This document shows, one piece after another, positions 56,709-64,000 of a DNA stretch of 64,000 nucleotides. The DNA is from Hyposmocoma kahamanoa (Eukaryota > Arthropoda > Insecta > Lepidoptera > Cosmopterigidae): positions 3,586,134 through 3,650,133 of the forward strand of contig NW_020653750.1 of the NCBI RefSeq assembly GCF_003589595.1, written 5' to 3'. A program made the position numbers and the translations under genes. The notes below the pieces were generated by a model. The model had not been told where the DNA came from. It was given only the letters and a program-made list of their open reading frames with translations, and searched no databases. Positions within the stretch are counted from its first letter, which is position 1. The number at the start of each line of letters is the position of its first letter.

Positions 56709-58927
56709 ACACAACTTATCACCTGACTATTATAGCGAGGAAAACGGTAGATTAAAGAAAATCAGTTTTTTCATCGAAAGAAAGTGAGGTCCACCACAGT
56801 CCATCGTCAAGTTCGAACTTCAAAAACCTTTTCCACGCTAACATGGAAAAAATGCTTTTGCGCGCAGGTTTCTAATGAGAAAAAGAAAGAAAAAAGCCTG
56901 GGAAGAAAGCCTTTCCGAGCTAGTGAAGTGAATTCATTCATTGAAATAAATAAAACAAAGGTTTGTTTGAAAAAACAAATATGCGCGATTTAAATCCGAG
57001 AAAATAGTTTCATTTCCTAAATAAAACAAAAACAACAAACAGCTACGGTAAGTTGACGTGCAAATAGCGACGGTGTCTCTAACAAGCATCTTGCTGTGGT
57101 GGAATAGGAAAGGACTATCGGTGATTATTGAGGCGAACATAGGATTAAAAAACGAACTACGTAAACAAAAAACCTGCTGGGAACTCAAAAGTAAAATTAC
57201 AAATGTAACCCACTAGTGCAATTTACTGTTATTTTCCTCGCTTGCAAATTTTACTTTTTTTTTTTTTTTTAGTTCCAATAGCAAAGATTTCTCTTAAAGT
57301 TAGGAATAAAGTATAACACGTTATACGTAGAAGAATTGAGAAATCTACGCAATGAATTTGTTAAAATTAATATTTATAAGAAACACAGTACAATTTATAA
57401 CATAATATTACATATAAATATTTTTGTTACTCTTTAAGAATATTAACATTATGTTAAACAACAAAAAAGTATGGGTTAATAAATTACGCCCGAGTCTCCT
57501 TGTGTTGTAATTTTGTTAACCCCTACAAACCATTTTTTTTTTGTTTTCCTTTATTGTAGTAAAAAAATAAATAAACATGATAGTTCAAGGGATTTGGCGG
57601 ATATTACCGAATTAACGCTGCCGCCCGATTTTTTTAGTCAAGCGTAAGTTACAAAAAGATGATATTTTGCCGCCGAAATCTACGAACAAACATATATTGC
57701 GACATATTGAAAAAAAAACGTCAAACTCGTGTACAAACCTATTTTCCACCCCAATAGCACAATGTACTATTTTAGATTTAAATTAGTCGAAAACTACCAA
57801 AACACAAATTGCATCTAATCAAATCTAAATTATTTAAAACGCTAGCGTAAACAATGACGTTATCGCTGCTAGAAAATGCATTTTTTTAATCAAAACGTTT
57901 ATAATTCCTTATTCTCGCTGCAAGGATTGTACAGCGACAGCGTTATATATTTAATATTTAAAATTTTTAAAATTTTTGGAAATAAAATCTAAATAACCTA
58001 TACCTATATGTTAATCTTAAGTATTCAAAGTTTTACAAGTTTAGAGAACACGAGGTCATAAAAAGCCGAATATTCTGGCTATTCTGTTGCATGCTTTACT
58101 TGAACCTACAAGGAAAATGGTAGTTTTTTAAATTACTTATTACCAACTTAAAGAACTTTTTATAAATTGCGTCGCCACCACAGCATGTCTTTAAAAATCT
58201 TATTTATACAAACTCGTGTACACGCTTATAGAGAAAGCTTTTGTGAAAAAGCCATGTAGACATTGATTAGTTAATAGAAACTAAACCTAATCAATAATAT
58301 ATTAGTACATGTATAATATTAAGGTAAGGTGAATTAAATGTTGTAACGCTCTGGGCACGTTCACAACAGATCTGAAATATTGCAGTATGCGACTGGATAG
58401 TTAGCTCTTATTATACAATAATTATGTGTATAATAAAACACGCAATACATAGACACAATAGTAATACAGATAATAAATAATCACAGATAATTCTTACAAC
58501 CCATAAGTACATGTCAACTTATTACTTATACTTATAACTAAACAAATCAGTCGCTAATCACAGCCATGTAGTCAACTCGATGATTCATTCAGTCGTACAA
58601 TCGAAGACAGTTGCACGTAGTTCGTTGTGCTGTCACTCGCCACTACTTTCTCTTTTTATTTAATCAACGCGTCAAATCTTCTCTCACACAAATCAATGTA
58701 AAATACAAAAATAAATACCCATATCGAATCGACGGTAACAAACCTTACGCTAAAATAACAAATACAAAATGGAAAACAATGCAGTCCGAGTAAGAAAATA
58801 TAGATTTAACGTCCGCGAACACAGGTTCAATCCACTTGGCAATCTCATTTGGTCTATATACGTAAGACGTATGATTGGCGACAAATGGCGCACGAGGGCG
58901 ACACTATTTAGAGTTTTACAATCGTAC

Positions 58928-58996
58928 CTGGGTCCGTAAGGCGGGTCTACGCTACGTCGAGGCGGCGACAACAATTCGTCGTATACTCCGGGATAC
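58928..58996 (-). CDS. RBBP6: RBBP6-like gene, 69-nt microexon
   Basis: Acceptor TTGTTGATAG|G and donor CCCAG|GTACGA on the minus strand. The exon supplies YPGVYDELLSPPRRSVDP then PYGP, with split Arg codons at both edges. It starts with the last base of a codon and ends with the first two, exactly complementing the last exon at 24992 (AG+G = Arg, then YGPRGN) and the exon at 63003. The Pro/Tyr/Arg composition continues that of the start of the last exon. Because 69 is a multiple of 3 and both introns are phase 2, skipping it would keep the frame, so it is a candidate for alternative splicing. Identification rests on frame, splice sites and composition, not on a remembered homologue. Confidence 0.65.
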
Positions 58997-60639
58997 CTAT
59001 CAACAACACAAAACACTTTTAAAAATTAATACTCATCTTAACCAATTAAAGATCGATCGAATTACCTATACAATAGATTTGTTTTATTTTATAGAGTAGG
59101 ATTAACCGGACGGTTAGCAGAATAAGTTTTAAAATTCATCGATTTTATGATCCATTAGGTATAAACTATATAATTAAAACTCTTTCACACTGCGCAGAAC
59201 TAATTGGCTTATAAAGTCGAAATACATATATACAGGGTGAAACAGAACGACTGACAAAGCCGAAAACTATGAAGAGTCTTAAATATGTACTTCATTGTAC
59301 TAAAAGTCTTTTTGTTCTAAGTGTAATAGTTTCATAATTATTCAATGATAAAGATTTGCTTGATAAGTCTGTGTTGTCAACCCTACACAGTTATTGGATA
59401 TCTTTGTAATTTAATAGGTCGTTGACCTCCGTCGTTGATCAGCACCTCATCAGTCGCTTTCTTTGATCAGTCACTTCCTTTCATCAATCATCATGTGAAT
59501 GATGATTAATTGTGCGGGTATCTTATTGTATTACTTTGAAAGTAATTGAAACCCCTAAATTCCGTGTTTGGCGACCCAATATTTACATTTACCGAAAAAA
59601 TGCACCTCTCATAGAATCTTCGGGAGACATGTTGTTTCTAAACTATGCGTTGTCATAAACTACTTACAACAACTTAAGAAAAGTAAAGTTTTCTAAATGA
59701 CCCTGGCAGGAGTTCAACTCATATTGTCTGCGTCACAAGATAAGACTAACTTAAATAAACATAATTAAATTAAGTAAACACGTTCTAGAACATGTGTCAA
59801 GTGCTCAAATTACAATAGTTTCGTAACCCTTAATCCGGCCCTAACGTAAAATAGTAAATCAAGGCAGCCAATCACGTCTCTTATCACTGCTTAGAGATGC
59901 ACACTTGATACCTGTTATCTGTTTTTGGTAGCATAATCGGGAGATCGTTATTTTTTTACTAGTCTATTTTTCACTGCATTTGGAAATACTTTTAATTTAC
60001 ACTACAAGAATTTACTAACTTTAAAACGAAGAGTTCATTTTAATGAGATCAACATTTAAAACTAAATTTTCTATTAAAGTGAGCTGGGTAGTTGAAATTT
60101 GAATAAATGTTATTTAAAAATAAATAAATCTCTACTTGGAGGTCTGCAGACCACCTCCACGGTTCGTTTTCTTATTTTTCAGTATCGATTATGGAATTGT
60201 TAAATTTAATTATTTATTACATTTCATTCAACGACCTGCACTTAACTTACTTTACAACAGACAAGACGATTATTGCGAAACCTATTTCTTTATCATAATT
60301 GTCTTTTTAAAATCTAAAACATTTAGATTTTTAATAATCAACGATATCCGACGAGTACGCCGCCGCCGCGCCGCGCGCATCTTCTATGCAGAGTTGCCAA
60401 TTAACGACTTTGTCCTTTTATATGACATTTTGACATCAAAGACGTTTTTTATTTCTAGCGAAAAATTATTTGGTATTTTTTGCGCGTATTTAATAATGTT
60501 TAATCGTTTAAAATTTAATATTATTTTTATCTTAGTAATCAGGAGTCTTTTGCCTGTACTGTGACCAAAATTCTGTAAAGTTCTGGCCAATTAAATGGAC
60601 CTTCTGTTTAGTGATATTTGCTTTAGTCTAGTTGGCAAC

Positions 60640-60690
60640 ACTTTTTCATTCATAAATTAGTTCCATTAGGAACTAATGAATGAAAAAGTT
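60640..60690. repeat. Hairpin, about 22-bp arms
   Basis: ACTTTTTCATTCATAAATTA GTTCC pairs with GGAACTAATGAATGAAAAAG T, two bases unpaired in one arm, 4-nt loop. Confidence 0.7.
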
Positions 60691-60769
60691 GTATGGTAAC
60701 TCGTGGTCTCATGCTTACAACACAATTAATTTTTGGGTTGTGACAGCAACTTATTGTAATAGTGCCACA

Positions 60770-62240
60770 GACATATATCTAGATAGACGCCGCAGTACAG
60801 CAATTTGTATGAAAACCAAGCGTGGCACATTTTTTGTACCCGCTATGACGTCACAAGAGCTATTTAGGGATGGAAACCTCCTTCCGCTCGCTTTAAATCG
60901 ATTGATTGAACGGAATACGTGTAAACAGGCGTATTCCATTCAATTAGTCGATTCTAAATATAATAATTTTTTCCATTCAATTAATCGATTCTAAATATAA
61001 TAATTTTTGTTCAAGTATTTGGTGATTACAAGTTGTCGTAATAATAGTAGATAGTAGTATAGTAGAAAAATACTAGAATAAGATAGTTAAGTCCTTTATA
61101 TTACTTGTTTTTAAAAAATGTTGATTACTAAGTTAACACTTTAATTTTTAATCGACTTCAAATATTGAAATTATTGTCCTTCCAATAAAATGAGCTTATT
61201 ATACATTGACTTTTTATTTGTAAGTCAATGTTATTATATAACATATTTTTGTAATAGAAGATCTTATCAATTAACTTAAATAATGAATACGCACGTCAAT
61301 ATATCGCCATTGCAAAATTAAAACCTCTTATGTGTCATTTTGGTCGACAAGTTTTGTAAATATTTGGAAAGCGTATTCAAAGATACAGAAACATTTTTGC
61401 TGTACATTTAAATACCATTGTTTATCCAAATAACAAAATAGAACAAAAATACTCTAAAAATACTAGGAAAATTTTACAGAAGAAAACTCTTTCATTTTTC
61501 TATGATAGTTACTTTTAACACATAGGAGATTAAATTTGCAACGACGATATGAACTTGCGACTGCCTTAATTAATTTTACTAGATGGTTTTCTGTTGGTAA
61601 TTGATCAAATTGATGAATGCCAAGATAAATGAAAATGTTACTGCTGACAAAATATGGTAAAATCTTATTAATCAGAGGAGGTTTCCTTAATGACGGCCTC
61701 GTGTGAAATTTTTGTGATTTGTTTATTATTTCTCAGATTTCTAACTCTGCTATTCTGTATATTTGGATAGCATCTTAGGTGGAATAAACTAGACCATCTT
61801 CGTCCTCGAAATCAACGCACTCATACATATGACCACCTCCAGGTTTTTATAAAGACAACGCACTGTTAATTCCTTGCATTATATATATTATTCGTCGAGT
61901 TGCGGACACCAGCCCGTTACACCAAGTACCAAGTACCAAGTATATATATTTTTGTATTACTCGTACTACATATCCAGCGATGTATGTAATTATTTGCTAA
62001 CTATATTCGGACATTCGAGACAACGTGCTGCAAAAATTATCGAAAATACTGATACTACTGATAATATATACTACAAAACTGAAAAAAAAAAACAAAACGT
62101 TACAACAAAAGAGTTATAGAATATTTTTATAATATTGCTAAGGTCATAATTTTCGTCCCTTTGTTTTCAAAAACGATCAGAAAACAGTGTTGCCTAACGT
62201 ATATACATCACTAAATGTTAAATTTGGCCAAAGAATATAT
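60770..62240. mobile_element. Unclassified TIR element, copy 2 (right end lost)
   Basis: Begins GACATATATCTAGATAGACG exactly as copy 1 at 36470 and runs colinear with it to about AAATTTGGCCAAA. Relative to copy 1 it has an extra ~230 bp near 61305-61540 and lacks the right terminal repeat. The left boundary is the same in two unrelated settings, which supports a true element end. Confidence 0.6.
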
Positions 62241-63002
62241 ATTTGTGTGGAAAACCACAATCGGCATGTGACCGGCACACCCAGGAATGTGTCTGGAATG
62301 TTTGCAAGAGGGGACGTGGACAAAGCGAACATCCTTTTAATTTAAAGTAAGTTCAATGTTTTTTAATTACCTATTCAAGTGAGAACACTTTTATTTCTTC
62401 TGCGAGTGCCAATGACATGAACGCCGCCTGTGGGGCAGTAGATGTACTAACACGATTGATTTGCTTAGGGTTGTTACACCGCGAAAGGACGAACATTTTT
62501 CAACTGCTATGTTTTTACATTTAAAGTAAATAAAACTCATGTATGTAGGGTTGTTAACGTGATATTTTCGGCTTTGTCGGTCGTTCCGTTCCACCCTGTA
62601 TACCTATAGCATGATGCAAGTTCACTAACATGTGTGGTACACCTAAAAGGCACGCGAGAAGGCATTCCAACTATAGACACGTGTATTTTGGCTTTTAATG
62701 CTAGGAAAGACATTCATACTTTCTATTTTTGCATAGGTCGCATTACAGGACCGTCTCTTTTGTTTTTCTGTAGGCGCTACGCAGACGGCGTTCATTTTAA
62801 TACGCGGAGGATTGTATAATAGAAGCATTCCTATAACCCTGTACAGCTATTATAGATTACTCCACGCGTATTAGTGCATCAGATAGAGGAGGATTCGACA
62901 GTTAGGGGCATTAAAAAATGTAGTCTGTGCAGCAAGTTATAGGAGTGCCCATAGTGAACACCCTCACGCGTATAACGCCATCGTTGGGAGTAAGATACTC
63001 AC

Positions 63003-63155
63003 CGATGCGGCGAAAGAGGGCGCGGCGAGCGCGCCGGGCGCGGCGGCGAGCGCAGCGGCGAGCGTGGTGGCGGCGGCGGCGATCGCGGGCCCGGCGACCG
63101 CAGCGGGGAGCGATAACGCAACGGGGAACGATGGCGTCGCCGCGGCGACGGGGAT
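63003..63155 (-). CDS. RBBP6: RBBP6-like gene, RS/SP-rich exon (153 nt)
   Basis: Acceptor GTTGTAG|A and donor CATCG|GTGAGT on the minus strand. The in-phase frame gives 50 whole codons beginning SPSPRRRHRSPLRYRSPL and ending RPARSPRPLSPH, with Arg codons split at both edges. Arg-Ser-Pro repeats of this type form the RS-like region of RBBP6, between its RING domain and its Pro-rich part, and are usually phosphorylated and linked to splicing or 3'-end factors. The exon is very GC-rich. Other frames and the opposite strand are also open, but only this frame gives an RS pattern and fits the neighbouring exons. Confidence 0.7.
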
Positions 63156-63441
63156 CTACAACCACACCACTTAATTTACTATATTCACAAACAACCAGCA
63201 GCGTTAGTACGACAATGTGCGAGAAACGACATAGAAGCGCGAGATATTGCTATTCTGGTGCTTGCCGCGCGTTATCGTGCTAACGCTAAAGGCACGTTTA
63301 TAAAACAGAATTGTTTTCTTTCTCATCGATAAGGGCATTTCTTTCTGGCAAACCAAACATAAGAGAGAAAAACACCTCATCTACGAATGTTGCGATATGT
63401 CGAATCGTAAAGAACAAACTTTTTCCATACAAGATCCTTAC

Positions 63442-63531
63442 CGAGTCAACGACAAAGACCTCTCCCGGGTGCGCCGACGGCGTGGCGACCACGGTGAACG
63501 CCGCAGGCGACCGCGGGAAATAGAACGCGAC
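63442..63531 (-). CDS. RBBP6: RBBP6-like gene, RS-rich exon (90 nt)
   Basis: Acceptor TTGTTTGCAG|G and donor ACTCG|GTAAGG on the minus strand, both close to consensus. It encodes 29 whole codons: SRSISRGRLRRSPWSPRR, then RRTRERSLSLT, with split Arg codons at each edge. CG at its end joins A at the start of the 63155 exon to make Arg. Length divisible by 3 and phase-2 borders match the other small exons. Confidence 0.7.
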
Positions 63532-63982
63532 CTGCAAACAATGAAAACACAGTTTATTTTTGTGTGCTTGTACAATACCAAATAATGGAGCAACAAACAC
63601 TGATTAGCGACAATTATTTGAACGAATCTGTACATAATGAAAAGCAGAAAAGCTTTTTTCTTTTATTTGCTTTCAATTCAATATCTTACAAAAAAAGCAT
63701 ACATAAGTTAGGCAAGATAACCAGAAGGACAACGTAAAGATAGGATATGAATTAAAAGGAAGACTGCGAATCGATGACGGAGCCGAGGCATGCAGCTTAT
63801 AAATGAAATTATTGACGAAATAAGTCATGCAAGTTTTTGACAATGAAACAAATTGAACAAAAATGAGATAGTAAGGATCCGGAGTTTCAAAAAAAGCATG
63901 CATAAAGCGAATCGACGTAGCGGGCTGCCGGCAACAATACGTCAATTGAAAGCACAATGAGAGCGTGGAATCAGAGACGAAC

Positions 63983-64000
63983 CTAGAATATCGCGGGCGA
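63983..64000 (-). CDS. RBBP6: RBBP6-like gene, edge of a further upstream exon (partial)
   Basis: The last 18 bases of the window on this strand read RPRYS plus a split Arg codon, ending TTCTAG|GTTCGT. Phase 2 again fits the next exon (AG+G). The donor is weaker than the others, and only six residues are visible, so this call depends on sequence beyond the window. Confidence 0.4.
   Translation of the reverse strand, partial: SPAIF

Larger units (their letters stand above)
24993..58927 (-). other. RBBP6: Intron of about 34 kb in the RBBP6-like gene
   Basis: Inferred from the in-frame match of the donor at 58927 (CCCAG|GTACGA) with the acceptor at 24993 (TTTCCAG|G). It contains almost only transposon and repeat DNA, each listed separately. 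I see no gene or element in 25013-25970, 26600-28540, 29030-30480, 31480-33550, 38060-39240, 43000-44200, 45440-46950, 52110-53920 and 56710-58920. These stretches are AT-rich, with scattered short palindromes. Additional small exons inside cannot be excluded. Confidence 0.6.
59231..62600. mobile_element. 3.4-kb TIR element with TACAGGGTG ends
   Basis: Left end TACAGGGTGAAACAGAACGA then CTGACAAAGCCGAAAA. The right end, inverted, reads TACAGGGTGGAACGGAACGA then CCGACAAAGCCGAAAA. TA lies outside each end. About 1.5 kb of its interior (60770-62240) is the second copy of the unclassified element at 36470, and a hairpin lies at 60640-60690. No transposase frame is visible, so it is non-autonomous. 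Confidence 0.6.
58997..63002 (-). other. RBBP6: RBBP6-like intron containing a TIR element
   Basis: Begins after GTGAGT at 63002-62997 and ends at 58997. Most of it is the TIR element 59231-62600. The remaining flanks show nothing I recognise. Confidence 0.55.

Noticed and set aside
60136..60564. 142-residue frame rich in Phe, Ile and Leu
   Set aside because: AT-rich translation inside a TIR element, no motif and no start context; likely chance.
62927..63283. Plus-strand Arg-rich frame of 118 residues
   Set aside because: It is the antisense of the GC-rich RS exon at 63003-63155; the minus strand has matching splice sites and phase.

Overview
This is eukaryotic nuclear DNA, almost certainly from a moth or butterfly (Lepidoptera). 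The basis is mixed. The window is AT-rich and packed with families I know from lepidopteran genomes: Jockey- and CR1-like non-LTR elements, the CATCAGGTGAGATTGTGG-type 3' ends, a GTCCACTGGTGGACGATAGG-type repeat, tRNA-headed SINEs, PIF/Harbinger, hAT, Tc1 and mariner elements, and a Penelope-like element. The only host gene I can defend resembles the C-terminal half of RBBP6/Snama.

Layout. 1-5.0 kb: an internally collapsed PIF/Harbinger element (612-3597, TAA target duplication) holding a ~140-bp tandem array and the two gene ends of the element. 5.0-13.7 kb: a stack of nested insertions. A minus-strand Penelope-like RT is split first by a 34-bp palindromic insert flanked by a 9-bp duplication, then by a hAT element (5535-13496, 8-bp duplication CTCTAAGG). 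The hAT itself contains a two-exon, apparently intact tyrosine recombinase gene (6238-7566) and a Jockey-like retrotransposon (8875-13160, 13-bp duplication). 13.7-19.5 kb: the end of a Ty3/gypsy-type element, two copies of one Jockey-like family (the first split by a CR1-like element) and a mariner relic. 19.5-22.1 kb: no gene, a few repeat ends.

22.1-64 kb: the RBBP6-like gene on the minus strand. Its 2.8-kb last exon (22154-24992) is preceded by three small exons and the edge of a fourth: 58928-58996, 63003-63155, 63442-63531 and 63983 to beyond the window. All junctions use phase-2 introns and consensus-like GT/AG sites, so the reading frame joins without a break. The intron between 24993 and 58927 is about 34 kb and works as a transposon store: a rosa-type DD41D mariner, a Tc1 element with doubled terminal repeats, an unclassified terminal-inverted-repeat family (two copies), Harbinger-type MITEs, several SINE families, a degraded retrotransposon with a probable restriction-like endonuclease, minisatellites, and a ~135-bp tandem array. 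The next intron holds a 3.4-kb TIR element with the second copy of the unclassified family inside it.

Functionally, the window is one large gene encoding a probable nuclear E3 ligase/RNA-processing scaffold, plus a record of repeated transposition. The items most worth a second look are the microexon chain around the 34-kb intron, the intact tyrosine recombinase, the four-level nest at 5-13.7 kb, the gag ORF whose start codon appears to come from the target-site duplication, and the unclassified TIR family.
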